Shown piece after piece: positions 27,165-36,443 of a DNA stretch of 64,000 nucleotides (within the stretch, counting starts at the first letter, position 1; every line of letters begins with the position of its first letter). The notes under the pieces were generated by a model that was given only the letters and a program-made list of their open reading frames with translations, had not been told where the DNA came from and did not search any database. Origin of the DNA: Streptomyces sp. ISL-87 (GTDB lineage: Bacteria; Actinomycetota; Actinomycetes; Streptomycetales; Streptomycetaceae); contig NZ_JAGGOY010000025.1 in NCBI RefSeq assembly GCF_018614095.1, positions 1 through 64,000 of the forward strand, in the 5' to 3' direction. The translations under genes and the position numbers were made by a program.

Positions 27165-28526
27165 ATGCCGGCCAAGCAAGTGCTGCCGGGGCGGCGGCCG
27201 CCCGCCGTGAAGGCACAAGGCCGCAAGCGCCCGCCGGTGAGTGTAAAGCGGCCCGCCGGGCGCGGGCCGCTGGCCCGGTTCCGGCGTACGCAAAGACAGT
27301 TGAGCAAGGCCTGGGACCGGCCGCTCACCGCGTATTACCTGATTTTCGGCAGCTCGTTGCTCATCACCGTGCTCGGTCTCGTGATGGTCTACTCGGCCTC
27401 CATGATCAAGGCGCTCCAGCTGGGCCTGGGCGACGCGTACTTCTTCAAGAAGCAGTTCCTGGCCGCCCTGATCGGCACCGGACTGATGCTGGTCGCCTCC
27501 CGGATGCCGGTCAAACTGCACCGGGCGCTCTCGTACCCGGTGCTCGCCGGCACGCTGTTCCTGATGGTCCTGGTCCAGGTCCCCGGGATAGGGGTGGCGA
27601 TCAACGGCAACCAGAATTGGATCTCCCTTGGTGGTCCGTTCATGTTGCAGCCCAGTGAGTTCGGCAAGCTGGCCCTGATCCTGTGGGGCGCGGACCTGCT
27701 GGCCCGCAAGGGCGACAAGGACCTGCTGAGCCAGTGGAAGCACCTGTTGGTGCCGCTGGTTCCGGTGGCGTTCCTGCTGCTCGGGCTGATCATGCTCGGC
27801 GGGGACATGGGTACCGCGATGATCCTCGGGGCCATCCTGTTCGGCCTGCTGTGGCTGGCGGGTGCGCCGACGCGGATGTTCATGGGAGTGCTGGCGTTCG
27901 CGGGTGTGATCGTCGCACTGCTCATCAAGACCAGCCCGCACCGGATGGACCGGCTCGCGTGCCTCGGCGCGACCGATCCCGGCAGGAACGACCTGTGCTG
28001 GCAGGCCGTCCACGGGATCTACGCCCTCGCATCCGGCGGATGGTTCGGTTCCGGTTTGGGTGCCAGTGTGGAAAAATGGGGCCAACTGCCAGAAGCCCAT
28101 ACCGACTTCATCTTCGCCATCACAGGGGAGGAACTGGGTCTGGCGGGGACGCTGTCGGTGCTCGCCCTGTTCGCGGCTCTAGGCTATGCGGGTATCCGCG
28201 TGGCCGGACGCACGGAGGACTCCTTCGTACGGTATGCCGCGGGAGGCGTGACCACGTGGATCACGGCGCAGGCTGTGATCAACATCGGTGCGGTGCTCGG
28301 TCTGCTGCCGATCGCCGGGGTCCCGCTCCCGCTGTTCTCCTACGGAGGGTCAGCCCTGCTGCCGACCATGTTCGCGGTCGGACTGCTCATCGCCTTCGCG
28401 CGGGAGGAGCCGGCGGCGCGCGCGGCGCTCGCGATGCGCCAGCCGAAGACCGGCTGGAAGCGGACCGGGCAGAGATGGAAGTCGATGAGACGGCGCGTCA
28501 AGAAGCGTCCGTCCGGAGAGCGGTGA
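27165..28526 (+). CDS. ftsW: septal lipid II glycosyltransferase (SEDS family)
   Basis: Polymerises lipid II at the septum together with FtsI. The 453-residue protein has a basic cytoplasmic N-terminus of about 60 residues, ten transmembrane helices starting with YYLIFGSSLLITVLGLVMVY, and SEDS landmarks: FMLQPSEFGKLALI, GGDMGTAMI, HTDFIFAITGEELG and PLFSYGGSALL. ATG 27165 has GGAGGGGAAG upstream and follows murD by 70 bp. In Streptomyces ftsW is a reported WhiA/WhiB target; GACAC motifs at the end of murD would fit. Confidence 0.95.
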   Translation: MPAKQVLPGRRPPAVKAQGRKRPPVSVKRPAGRGPLARFRRTQRQLSKAWDRPLTAYYLIFGSSLLITVLGLVMVYSASMIKALQLGLGDAYFFKKQFLAALIGTGLMLVASRMPVKLHRALSYPVLAGTLFLMVLVQVPGIGVAINGNQNWISLGGPFMLQPSEFGKLALILWGADLLARKGDKDLLSQWKHLLVPLVPVAFLLLGLIMLGGDMGTAMILGAILFGLLWLAGAPTRMFMGVLAFAGVIVALLIKTSPHRMDRLACLGATDPGRNDLCWQAVHGIYALASGGWFGSGLGASVEKWGQLPEAHTDFIFAITGEELGLAGTLSVLALFAALGYAGIRVAGRTEDSFVRYAAGGVTTWITAQAVINIGAVLGLLPIAGVPLPLFSYGGSALLPTMFAVGLLIAFAREEPAARAALAMRQPKTGWKRTGQRWKSMRRRVKKRPSGER

Positions 28527-28532
28527 ATTTCG

Positions 28533-29627
28533 GTGCATGTCGTACTCGCCGGTGGGGGGACCGCCGGCCACATCGAGCCGGCGCTCGCCCTCGCGGACGC
28601 CCTGCGCAGGCAGGACCCTTCCGTGGGCATCACCGCCCTCGGCACGGAACGCGGACTCGAAACCCGCCTGGTGCCCGAGCGCGGCTACGAGCTGGGGCTG
28701 ATCCCCGCCGTACCGCTGCCCCGCAAGCCAACCCCCGAGCTGATCACGGTCCCGGGACGGCTCCGGGGCACGATCAAGGCCGCAGAGGAGATCCTGGAGC
28801 GCACCAAGGCGGACTGCGTCGTCGGCTTCGGCGGCTACGTGGCCCTGCCCGGCTACCTCGCCGCCAAGCGGCTCGGGGTGCCGATCATCGTCCACGAGGC
28901 CAACGCACGGCCGGGACTGGCCAATAAGATCGGCTCCCGGTACGCGCACGCCGTCGCGGTCTCCACCCCCGACAGCAAGCTGCGCGGCGCCCGCTACGTG
29001 GGGATCCCGCTGCGGCGCTCGATCTCCACCCTCGACCGGGCCGCGGTCCGCCCCGAGGCGCGCGCCGCGTTCGGCCTGGACCCCAACCTGCCGACCCTGC
29101 TGGTCTCCGGCGGCTCGCAGGGCGCCCGCCGCCTCAACGAGGTGATCCAGCAGGTCGCGCCGACCCTCCAGCGCTCCGGGATCCAGATCCTGCACGCGGT
29201 CGGGCCGAAGAACGAACTGCCGCGTGTCGACAACATGCCCGGGATGCCGCCGTATGTGCCGGTACCGTACGTGGACCGGATGGACCTCGCGTACGCCGCC
29301 GCCGACATGATGCTGTGCCGTGCGGGCGCGATGACCGTCGCCGAACTCTCCGCCGTCGGGCTGCCCGCCGCCTACGTACCGTTGCCGATCGGCAACGGCG
29401 AACAGCGGCTCAACGCCCAGCCGGTGGTCAAGGCCGGCGGCGGCCTGCTCGTGGACGACGCGGAGCTGACCCCCGAGTGGGTGCTCAGCCAGGTCCTCCC
29501 GGTGCTGTCCGATCCGCACCGCCTGTACGAGATGTCCCGCGCCGCCGCCGAGTTCGGCCGCCGGGACGCCGACGACCTGCTCGTCGGCCTGGTCTACGAG
29601 GCGATCGCCGCACGCAGAGCCCGCTGA
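28533..29627 (+). CDS. murG: UDP-GlcNAc:lipid I GlcNAc transferase
   Basis: Peripheral membrane GT-B enzyme that makes lipid II. The 364-residue protein has the N-terminal glycine loop [29 protein letters not shown], the [12 protein letters not shown] region, the second loop [12 protein letters not shown] and [14 protein letters not shown] near the UDP-GlcNAc site. GTG 28533 is 6 bp after the ftsW stop, so coupling is likely. Confidence 0.95.
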   Translation: MHVVLAGGGTAGHIEPALALADALRRQDPSVGITALGTERGLETRLVPERGYELGLIPAVPLPRKPTPELITVPGRLRGTIKAAEEILERTKADCVVGFGGYVALPGYLAAKRLGVPIIVHEANARPGLANKIGSRYAHAVAVSTPDSKLRGARYVGIPLRRSISTLDRAAVRPEARAAFGLDPNLPTLLVSGGSQGARRLNEVIQQVAPTLQRSGIQILHAVGPKNELPRVDNMPGMPPYVPVPYVDRMDLAYAAADMMLCRAGAMTVAELSAVGLPAAYVPLPIGNGEQRLNAQPVVKAGGGLLVDDAELTPEWVLSQVLPVLSDPHRLYEMSRAAAEFGRRDADDLLVGLVYEAIAARRAR

Positions 29628-29658
29628 GGCGGAAAGCACTGACCCAGGAGGCACAGGA

Positions 29659-30486
29659 GTGGCCGGAGCGACGACCGCACAGCGCGGCACCCCAGGCTCT
29701 GACCGGTCTGCCCGAAAGGGCTCCGGCTCTCCCAAGCCCCCGAAGTCGTCGAAGAGGTCCGGCCCGCGGGGCCCCGGCAGCCGTCTGCGCCGGGGGCCCG
29801 TGCTGGCCGCCCTCGCCGCCGCGGTGATCCTCGCCGGGGGCGGCACCTGGGTGCTCTACGGCTCCTCCTGGCTCCGCGTCGAGAAGGTCACGGCGAGCGG
29901 CACCGAGGTGCTCACCTCCGAGCAGGTGCTGTCCGCCGCGGCCGTGCCCGTCGGCGCACCGCTGGTGAGCGTCGACACGGACGAGATCGCGGGCCGGCTC
30001 CGCGGCAGGCTGCCCCGCATCGATTCGGTCGATGTGGTGCGGGCGTGGCCGCACGGAATCGGGCTGAAGGTGACGGAACGCAAACCCGTACTTCTCGTCA
30101 AGAAGGGCGCCGACTTCGTCGAAGTGGACGCTTCGGGTATGCGATTCGACACGGTGGCGAAAGCACCCGGAGGCGTTCCGGTCCTCGAATTGTCAGCGGA
30201 GCACTCGCCGAGCGGCCGCCGCTTCGACGGGGAGCGGCTGCTGCGCGAGGCGGTGGGCATCGCCGGGAGCCTCCCGGAAGCGGTCGCCAAGGAGACCGTG
30301 CAGGTCAAGGTGCGGTCGTACGACTCGGTCGTGCTGGAGTTGACCGAGGGCCGGACCGTCGTGTGGGGGAGCGGCGAACTGGGTGAGGCCAAGAGCCGCG
30401 CGCTGACCGCTCTGCTGAAAGCCGCGCCCGGGGCTGACCGCTTTGACGTGAGCGTCCCCACCGCCCCTGCGGTGTCCGGGAGTTGA
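29659..30486 (+). CDS. ftsQ: divisome protein FtsQ/DivIB
   Basis: Bitopic divisome scaffold. The 275-residue protein has a basic Ser/Pro-rich cytoplasmic tail, one transmembrane helix (about 54-73), a POTRA domain beginning LRVEKVTASGTEVLTSEQV, then the FtsQ beta domain (RAWPHGIGLKVTERKPVLLV). GTG 29659 has AGGAGGCACAGGA upstream. murC, which sits before ftsQ in many bacteria, is missing here. 279 bp separate it from ftsZ. Confidence 0.93.
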   Translation: MAGATTAQRGTPGSDRSARKGSGSPKPPKSSKRSGPRGPGSRLRRGPVLAALAAAVILAGGGTWVLYGSSWLRVEKVTASGTEVLTSEQVLSAAAVPVGAPLVSVDTDEIAGRLRGRLPRIDSVDVVRAWPHGIGLKVTERKPVLLVKKGADFVEVDASGMRFDTVAKAPGGVPVLELSAEHSPSGRRFDGERLLREAVGIAGSLPEAVAKETVQVKVRSYDSVVLELTEGRTVVWGSGELGEAKSRALTALLKAAPGADRFDVSVPTAPAVSGS

Positions 30487-30765
30487 CGTCGAGTCGAACA
30501 GCGACACACCCTGGTTGGCCAGCGATACGGGTGATCACATAGGGTGAAAAGAAAAACGGGAGGTTCGGCGTGTTCGTTGAACACGCGCTACTTGTCGACT
30601 TAGTGTCCTGTTCGGAAGAGTCCAAGGAACAGACACAGTCTTAACCCTAAACTTCAGGGTTAGGGTTCGGGTCGGCGCGTTCGGACCGTCCCTATTTCGG
30701 CATCAGTCGTCGCAACGCAGGCCCGCGAGGCGGCGACACGTAACTCGAGGCGAGAGGCCTTCGAC
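30487..30765 (+). promoter_or_regulatory. ftsZ regulatory region
   Basis: Unusually structured. The palindrome GTGATCAC (30531-30538) resembles a BldD box. There are inverted repeats GCGTGTTC/GAACACGC (30568-30586), GTGTCCTGTTC/GAACAGACAC (30603-30636, one-base bulge) and AACCCTAA/TTAGGGTT (30643-30667). A candidate promoter is TTGAAC (30577-30582), 18 bp, TAGTGT (30601-30606). GACAC occurs at 30503, 30632 and 30735, and as GTGTC at 30603. GAGGCGAGAGG precedes the start. ftsZ is known to have several promoters, one of them sporulation-controlled. Confidence 0.65.
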
Positions 30766-31968
30766 GTGGCAGCACCGCAGAACTACCTCGCAGTCATCAA
30801 GGTCATCGGTGTCGGCGGCGGTGGTGTCAATGCCATCAACCGAATGATCGAGGTCGGTCTCAAGGGCGTCGAGTTCATCGCCATCAACACGGACGCCCAG
30901 GCGCTGTTGATGAGCGACGCCGACGTCAAGCTCGACGTCGGCCGGGAACTCACCCGGGGCCTCGGCGCCGGCGCCAACCCGGATGTCGGCCGCAAGGCGG
31001 CAGAGGACCACCGCGAGGAGATCGAGGAGGTCCTCAAGGGGGCCGACATGGTCTTCGTCACCGCCGGTGAGGGCGGCGGCACCGGCACCGGCGGCGCACC
31101 CGTCGTCGCCAACATCGCGCGCTCGCTGGGCGCCCTGACGATCGGTGTGGTCACCCGGCCGTTCACCTTCGAGGGCCGGCGCCGCGCGAACCAGGCCGAG
31201 GACGGCATCGCCCAGCTCCGCGAGCAGGTCGACACCCTCATCGTCATCCCCAACGACCGGCTGCTGTCCATCTCGGACCGCCAGGTCAGCGTCCTCGACG
31301 CCTTCAAGTCGGCCGACCAGGTCCTGCTCTCCGGCGTCCAGGGCATCACCGACCTCATCACCACCCCGGGTCTGATCAACCTCGACTTCGCCGACGTCAA
31401 GTCCGTGATGTCCGAGGCCGGCTCGGCCCTGATGGGCATCGGCTCGGCGCGCGGCGACGACCGCGCGGTGGCGGCGGCCGAGATGGCGATCTCCTCGCCG
31501 CTGCTGGAGGCGTCCATCGACGGCGCCCGCGGCGTACTGCTCTCCATCTCCGGCGGCTCGGACCTGGGTCTCTTCGAGATCAACGAGGCCGCCCAGCTGG
31601 TGAGCGAGGCCGCGCACCCCGAGGCGAACATCATCTTCGGCGCCGTCATCGACGACGCGCTCGGCGACGAGGTACGGGTCACCGTCATCGCCGCCGGGTT
31701 CGACGGCGGACAGCCCCCGGCCCGCCGGGACAACGTCATCGGCGCCGCGTCCACCAAGCGCGAGGAGCCGGCCCCGGCGCCGGTCCGCGCGGCCGAGCCG
31801 GTCCGCCCGGCCTTCGGTGGCCTGGGCACCGTCACCCCGCGTGAGGAGCCCCCGGCCCCGGCCGAGATCCCGGTCGAGGCCGCGGCCCCCGCGCCGCAGG
31901 TCCCGACGGCCCGTCCGTACCAGGACAGCCCGGCCGAAGAGCTGGATGTCCCGGACTTCTTGAAGTGA
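30766..31968 (+). CDS. ftsZ: cell-division GTPase FtsZ
   Basis: Tubulin homologue that forms the septal ladder needed for sporulation septation. The 400-residue protein has [13 protein letters not shown] (16-27), the tubulin signature GGGTGTGG (103-110), and the T7 catalytic loop [12 protein letters not shown] Pro/Ala-rich linker leads to the C-terminal peptide LDVPDFLK, which binds partners such as SepF. GTG follows a GAGAGG ribosome site. Its stop overlaps the pgeF start by 4 bp, so ftsZ transcripts should continue through pgeF and yggS. Confidence 0.97.
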   Translation: MAAPQNYLAVIKVIGVGGGGVNAINRMIEVGLKGVEFIAINTDAQALLMSDADVKLDVGRELTRGLGAGANPDVGRKAAEDHREEIEEVLKGADMVFVTAGEGGGTGTGGAPVVANIARSLGALTIGVVTRPFTFEGRRRANQAEDGIAQLREQVDTLIVIPNDRLLSISDRQVSVLDAFKSADQVLLSGVQGITDLITTPGLINLDFADVKSVMSEAGSALMGIGSARGDDRAVAAAEMAISSPLLEASIDGARGVLLSISGGSDLGLFEINEAAQLVSEAAHPEANIIFGAVIDDALGDEVRVTVIAAGFDGGQPPARRDNVIGAASTKREEPAPAPVRAAEPVRPAFGGLGTVTPREEPPAPAEIPVEAAAPAPQVPTARPYQDSPAEELDVPDFLK

Positions 31969-32711
31969 CCCTGGGGCAGCACATCGAGAACGGCGCCCAC
32001 TTCGCCTTCACCGACCGGTGGGGCGGGGTGAGCGCCGTTCCGTACGAAGGGCTCAATCTCGGCGGTGCGGTCGGAGACGACCCGGCCGCCGTTCTCGCGA
32101 ACCGGGCGATCGCCGCGAAGTCACTGGGCATCGAGCCGGACCGGGTGGTCTGGATGAACCAGGTGCACGGCCGGGACGTCGCGGTGGTGGACGCCCCTTG
32201 GGATTCCGCTTCCGCGCAGGGGGGCGGGCCGATCCCGTCCGTGGACGCGGTGGTGACCGCCCGTCGGGGACTCGCCCTCGCGGTGCTCACCGCGGACTGC
32301 ACTCCGGTTCTGCTGGCCGACCCCGTTGCCGGGGTTGCGGGGGCGGCCCACGCGGGGCGGCCCGGACTGGTCGCCGGAGTGGTGCCCGCCGCCGTCGAGG
32401 CGATGGTCGCCCTCGGCGCCGAACCGGGGCGGATCGTCGCCCGTACCGGACCTGCAGTATGCGGTCGCTGCTACGAAGTGCCCGCCGGGATGCGGGACGC
32501 GGTGGCCGAGGTCGTGCCGGCCGCGTACGCCGAGACCAGCTGGGGGACACCCGCGGTCGACGTGGTCGCCGGGGTGCACGCCCAGCTCACCGAGGCGGGG
32601 GTGACGAACCTGCACCGCTCGCCGGTCTGCACACTGGAGTCGCGGGACCACTTCTCGTACCGCCGCGACCGGGTGACTGGGCGGCTTGCCGGATATGTCT
32701 GGTTGGACTGA
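31965..32711 (+). CDS. pgeF: peptidoglycan editing factor PgeF (YfiH/laccase-domain)
   Basis: Family members hydrolyse mis-incorporated L-Ser from UDP-MurNAc-peptide, keeping peptidoglycan precursors correct. The 248-residue protein shows [23 protein letters not shown] and [11 protein letters not shown], which provide the metal/catalytic His and Cys positions. The usual HAGWRG motif reads HAGRPG here. GTG 31965 overlaps the ftsZ stop (GTGA), the conserved actinobacterial arrangement. Confidence 0.9.
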   Translation: MTLGQHIENGAHFAFTDRWGGVSAVPYEGLNLGGAVGDDPAAVLANRAIAAKSLGIEPDRVVWMNQVHGRDVAVVDAPWDSASAQGGGPIPSVDAVVTARRGLALAVLTADCTPVLLADPVAGVAGAAHAGRPGLVAGVVPAAVEAMVALGAEPGRIVARTGPAVCGRCYEVPAGMRDAVAEVVPAAYAETSWGTPAVDVVAGVHAQLTEAGVTNLHRSPVCTLESRDHFSYRRDRVTGRLAGYVWLD

Positions 32712-32714
32712 GGA

Positions 32715-33434
32715 ATGACGGATCGTAAGTCGGAGCTCGCGGAGAACCTCGCGCGGGTGGAGGAACGTATCTTGTCCGCCTGCGCCGCCGCCGGGCGCGA
32801 GCGGGAAGAGGTGACGCTCATCGTGGTCACCAAGACCTACCCCGCGAGCGACGTACGACTGCTGGCGGACCTGGGCGTCCGTCATGTTGCGGAAAATCGC
32901 GACCAGGATGCCGCCCCCAAGGCCGCGGCCTGCGCGGATCTGCCGCTCAGCTGGCATTTCGTAGGTCAGTTGCAGACGAACAAAGTCCGTTCCGTGGCGG
33001 GATACGCGCATGTGGTGCAGTCGGTCGACCGGCCCCGGCTGGTCACCGCGCTCTCGGCGGCCGCGGAGGGCGCCGGGCGGGAGCTCGGCTGCCTCGTGCA
33101 GATCGCACTCGACGCCGGGTCGGGGGAGCGCGGGACCCGCGGCGGCGCGGCCCCCGACCTGCTCCCGGAGTTGGCGGACCTCGTGGCCGCCGCGCCCGGA
33201 CTGCGGATCGACGGTCTGATGACCGTGGCTCCGCTGGCCGGTCCGTACGCGGGCCGCGAACAGGCGGCTTTCGAGCGGCTGATGGAATTGTCATCCAGCC
33301 TGCGCAGGGACCATCCGGCTGCCACGATGGTGTCGGCCGGGATGAGCGCGGACCTGGAACAGGCCGTTGCGGCCGGTGCGACACATGTACGCGTCGGCAC
33401 TGCGGTACTCGGCGCGAGACCCCGGCTCGGGTAA
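32715..33434 (+). CDS. YggS/PLPBP family pyridoxal-phosphate protein
   Basis: A 239-residue single-domain PLP-binding homeostasis protein, cytoplasmic and with no known enzyme activity. The PLP lysine lies in IVVTKTYPASD. The usual GENYVQE motif reads AENRDQD. FVGQLQTNK and the Ser/Gly-rich phosphate-binding C-terminus (TMVSAGMSADLEQAVAAG) are present. It follows pgeF by 3 bp. It is routinely found between ftsZ and sepF in actinobacteria. Confidence 0.92.
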   Translation: MTDRKSELAENLARVEERILSACAAAGREREEVTLIVVTKTYPASDVRLLADLGVRHVAENRDQDAAPKAAACADLPLSWHFVGQLQTNKVRSVAGYAHVVQSVDRPRLVTALSAAAEGAGRELGCLVQIALDAGSGERGTRGGAAPDLLPELADLVAAAPGLRIDGLMTVAPLAGPYAGREQAAFERLMELSSSLRRDHPAATMVSAGMSADLEQAVAAGATHVRVGTAVLGARPRLG

Positions 33435-33583
33435 CGTCGCCAAGAAAGTCTGACCACAGCAGAAAATATGGTCATTCCCGCAGATGAGCGGACAGACCAC
33501 GTGGATCGCGGGCAGTTGGTGACTTTGGTGACACAGCGACACCTGCGACAGGGCGATCCACCACAGAGCGGAGGACTCAGAGA
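33435..33583 (+). promoter_or_regulatory. sepF upstream region with paired GACAC motifs
   Basis: A 149-bp gap, less G+C-rich than its surroundings. GACAC occurs twice 8 bp apart (33530-33534 and 33538-33542), matching the WhiA recognition pentamer. GGAGGACT 12 nt before ATG 33584 is the ribosome site. Confidence 0.45.
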
Positions 33584-34201
33584 ATGGCCGGCGCGATGCG
33601 CAAGATGGCGGTCTACCTCGGCCTCGTGGAGGACGACCGGTACGACAACCCGGGGTACGACCCCGACGACGAGTTCGAGCCCGAGCCGGAGCCGGAACGA
33701 GCCCGGGACCGGGATCGTCGGCAGCAGCCCGCGCACCAAACGCCCGTAACGGACGAACCGGTACGAGTCGCACAGCCTCCGGCCCAGCGGGAACCCGTCC
33801 CGCTGCCGGTAGAAAACGGACGTCCAGCGCGAATCGCCCCCGTGGCGTCCATCACACCTGACCGCGCCAACCTGGAGAAGAACGCCCCCGTGATCATGCC
33901 CAAGGTCGTCTCCGAGCGGGAGCCGTACCGCATCACGACGCTGCACCCCCGGACCTACAACGAGGCCCGTACCATCGGGGAACACTTCCGTGAGGGCACT
34001 CCGGTGATCATGAATCTCACGGAGATGGACGACACGGACGCGAAGCGTCTTGTCGACTTCGCCGCCGGCCTCGTGTTCGGCCTGCACGGCAGCATTGAAC
34101 GCGTGACACAGAAGGTGTTCCTGCTGTCGCCTGCTAACGTCGATGTCACGGCGGAGGACAAGGCCCGCATCGCGGAGGGCGGGTTCTTCAACCAAAGCTA
34201 G
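33584..34201 (+). CDS. sepF: cell-division protein SepF
   Basis: FtsZ membrane tether; actinobacteria lack FtsA, so SepF is the main anchor. The 205-residue protein starts with an amphipathic helix ([14 protein letters not shown]) for membrane binding, has an acidic then Pro/Arg-rich linker (about 17-95), and a compact C-terminal SepF fold ([41 protein letters not shown]). This dcw-linked copy is the expected essential paralogue. A yggT gene follows. Confidence 0.95.
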   Translation: MAGAMRKMAVYLGLVEDDRYDNPGYDPDDEFEPEPEPERARDRDRRQQPAHQTPVTDEPVRVAQPPAQREPVPLPVENGRPARIAPVASITPDRANLEKNAPVIMPKVVSEREPYRITTLHPRTYNEARTIGEHFREGTPVIMNLTEMDDTDAKRLVDFAAGLVFGLHGSIERVTQKVFLLSPANVDVTAEDKARIAEGGFFNQS

Positions 34202-34261
34202 ACCGATCCGTCAGACACGGGACCGGGTACCGAGCGGGAGCAGGGGAGAGGGAAGCGCGGG

Positions 34262-34558
34262 ATGGGCGTCGCACTGCAGGTGGTCTACATCGTGCTGATG
34301 TGCTTCCTTATCGTGCTGATCTTCCGACTGGTGATGGATTACGTCTTCCAGTTCGCACGTTCATGGACACCCGGCAAGGCGATGGTGGTCGTACTGGAGG
34401 CCACCTACACTGTGACCGATCCACCGCTGAAGCTTCTCCGGCGTTTCATCCCGCCGTTGCGTCTCGGGGGCGTGGCACTCGACCTGTCCTTCTTCGTTCT
34501 GATGATCATCGTTTACATCCTCATCAGTTTCGTGAGCACCGCTGCGAGAAGCGTGTGA
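34262..34558 (+). CDS. YggT family membrane protein
   Basis: The 98-residue protein has two transmembrane helices (about 5-28 and 74-95) flanking YTVTDPPLKLLRRFIPPLRLGG, the YggT signature. The family sits beside sepF and divIVA in many Gram-positives, and a link to division or osmotic tolerance has been proposed, but its role is not settled. GGAGAGGGAAG upstream of ATG 34262 is a good ribosome site. Confidence 0.92.
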   Translation: MGVALQVVYIVLMCFLIVLIFRLVMDYVFQFARSWTPGKAMVVVLEATYTVTDPPLKLLRRFIPPLRLGGVALDLSFFVLMIIVYILISFVSTAARSV

Positions 34559-34640
34559 ACGATGAGCTTCTCCGCGCGCGCGGGGACAGTCCCGATACGG
34601 TCTTGCCGACTGCCGACGACTACGTAGAGGTGAAGAAGAC

Positions 34641-35909
34641 ATGCCGCTGACTCCCGAGGACGTGCGGAACAAGCAGTTCACGACCGTCCGCCTCCGAGAA
34701 GGCTATGACGAGGACGAGGTCGATGCCTTCCTCGACGAGGTCGAGTCCGAACTGACGCGCCTGCTGCGCGAGAACGAGGACCTGCGCGCCAAGCTGGCCG
34801 CCGCCACGCGTGCCGCCGCGCAGAACCAGCAGCAGCAGGGGATGCGCAAGCCGGAACCCCAGGACCAGCGCGGCCCCGGCGGCCCCGGTGCCCCCGTGCC
34901 CGCGGCCATATCCGGCCCGCCGCAGCAGCAGCAGCCGCAGATGGGCCCGCCCCAGCTGCCGGGCGGCCAGCCGCAGCTCCCCGCCGGTCCCGGCGGACAC
35001 GGACCGCAGGGTCCGGGCCCGATGGGCGGCCCCATGCAGCAGCACACCATGGGCGGACAGCCGGGTATGCAGCAGCCGGGTATGCAGCAGCCGGGTATGC
35101 AGCAGCAGGGTATGCAGCAGCAGCAGGGCATGCAGCAGCAGGGCATGCAGCAGCAGTCCATGGGCGGCCAGAACCCGCTCGGCCAGCAGATGCAGCCCAT
35201 GGGCCAGCAGATGCAGCCGATGGGGCAGCAGATGCAGCCCATGGGTCAGCCGATGCACCAGCAGCAGCCGCAGCTCCCGCAGCAGGGCCCCGGTGGCGAC
35301 AGCGCCGCCCGCGTCCTGTCGCTCGCGCAGCAGACCGCGGACCAGGCGATCGCGGAGGCCCGTTCCGAGGCCAACAAGATCGTCGGCGAGGCGCGGAGCC
35401 GCGCCGAGGGCCTGGAGCGGGACGCCCGCGCCAAGGCCGACGCGCTGGAGCGGGACGCGCAGGAGAAGCACCGCGTCGCGATGGGCTCCCTGGAGTCCGC
35501 CCGCGCCACGCTGGAGCGCAAGGTCGAGGACCTGCGGGGCTTCGAGCGTGAGTACCGTACGCGTCTGAAGTCCTACCTTGAGTCGCAGCTGCGTCAGCTG
35601 GAGACCCAGGCCGACGACTCCCTGGCCCCGCCGCGCAACCCGGCCGGCCCGGCCCTGCCGCCGTCGCCGTCTCCGTCGATGGCTCCGGCCGGTGCGATGG
35701 GGCACTCCATGGGCGGCCCGTCCCCCATGGGCGGTCCCTCCCCGATGGGCGGCCCGTCCCCGATGGGCGGAGGGCCGTCCTACGGTGGCCAGCAGCAGAT
35801 GTCCCCGGCGATGACCCAGCCGATGGCTCCGGTCCGGCCGCAGGCTCCGCAGCCGATGCAGGCGCCGGCGCCGATGCGGGGCTTCCTGATCGACGAGGAC
35901 GACAACTAA
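34641..35909 (+). CDS. divIVA: polar growth determinant DivIVA
   Basis: Coiled-coil protein that marks hyphal tips and drives apical growth. The 422-residue product has the conserved membrane-binding N-terminus (LTPEDVRNKQFTTVRLREGY), a first coiled coil to about residue 55, and a long Gln/Met/Pro/Gly linker. The linker includes repeated GMQQP/GMQQQ (about 137-175) and MQPMGQQ units. A second coiled coil follows (about 215-325), then a tail with four MGGPSP-like repeats. The streptomycete-type linker is far longer than in Bacillus. It ends the dcw run, and a UUCG hairpin terminator follows 31 bp later. Confidence 0.95.
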   Translation: MPLTPEDVRNKQFTTVRLREGYDEDEVDAFLDEVESELTRLLRENEDLRAKLAAATRAAAQNQQQQGMRKPEPQDQRGPGGPGAPVPAAISGPPQQQQPQMGPPQLPGGQPQLPAGPGGHGPQGPGPMGGPMQQHTMGGQPGMQQPGMQQPGMQQQGMQQQQGMQQQGMQQQSMGGQNPLGQQMQPMGQQMQPMGQQMQPMGQPMHQQQPQLPQQGPGGDSAARVLSLAQQTADQAIAEARSEANKIVGEARSRAEGLERDARAKADALERDAQEKHRVAMGSLESARATLERKVEDLRGFEREYRTRLKSYLESQLRQLETQADDSLAPPRNPAGPALPPSPSPSMAPAGAMGHSMGGPSPMGGPSPMGGPSPMGGGPSYGGQQQMSPAMTQPMAPVRPQAPQPMQAPAPMRGFLIDEDDN

Positions 35910-35940
35910 GCGCCGCCGGTCTGTCGGCAGCGAGCAAGTC

Positions 35941-35982
35941 CGGGCCGGGCCCGGGTTCCTTCGGGAACCCGGGCCCGGCCCG
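35941..35982 (+). terminator. 19-bp perfect stem with TTCG tetraloop after divIVA
   Basis: Arms 35941-35959 and 35964-35982 are fully complementary and capped by TTCG, an exceptionally stable tetraloop. There is no T-tract. It closes the dcw transcription unit. Confidence 0.85.
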
Positions 35983-36039
35983 TTCCCGTAGCCGCCTGCG
36001 TCGGGGCCAGGCCTGGGTATATGGCTGCGGCGCCCCCCG

Positions 36040-36390
36040 GGCTGCGCCCGGCCTCTGGGGCTCCGCCCCAGACCCCGCGCCTCAAACGCCGGCGGGGCTG
36101 GATTGGGCTGCGCCCGGGCCCCTGGGGCTCCGCCCCAGACCCCGCGCCTCAAACGCCGGCGAGGCTGGATTGGGCGCCCAGACGCTGGCGGGGCTGGATT
36201 GGGCGGTGCCCAGACGTCGGCGGGGCTGGATTGGGCTGCGCCCGGGCCCCTGGGGCTCCGCCCCAGAGCCCGCGCCAACGTCGGCGGGGCTGAAATGGCC
36301 CGGCCGAGCGCATTCTGGCGGCGTCGGCGAAATCCAGCCCCGCCGGCGTTTGAGGCGCGGGGGTTCGGGGGCAGCGCCCCCGCAACGGCG
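36040..36390. repeat. cluster of dispersed intergenic repeats
   Basis: The 29-bp core (starting CGCGCCTCAAACGCCGG and ending GGGCTGGATT) occurs at 36076-36104 and 36143-36171, 67 bp apart within longer repeated units. Truncated copies lie at 36181-36204, 36212-36236 and 36271-36296, and an exact inverted copy at 36331-36359. No reading frame here is credible. Other copies lie at 19301, 43511 and 61142. Confidence 0.85.
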
Positions 36391-36443
36391 CCGCAGACGA
36401 CCGGGGCCGGGGCTCGCCTCTGGGATTCCGCCGGACGAGACAG

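Noticed and set aside
30643..30667. Telomere-like TTAGGG sequence before ftsZ
   Set aside because: Only a single palindromic pair, not a tandem array; better read as an operator or hairpin.
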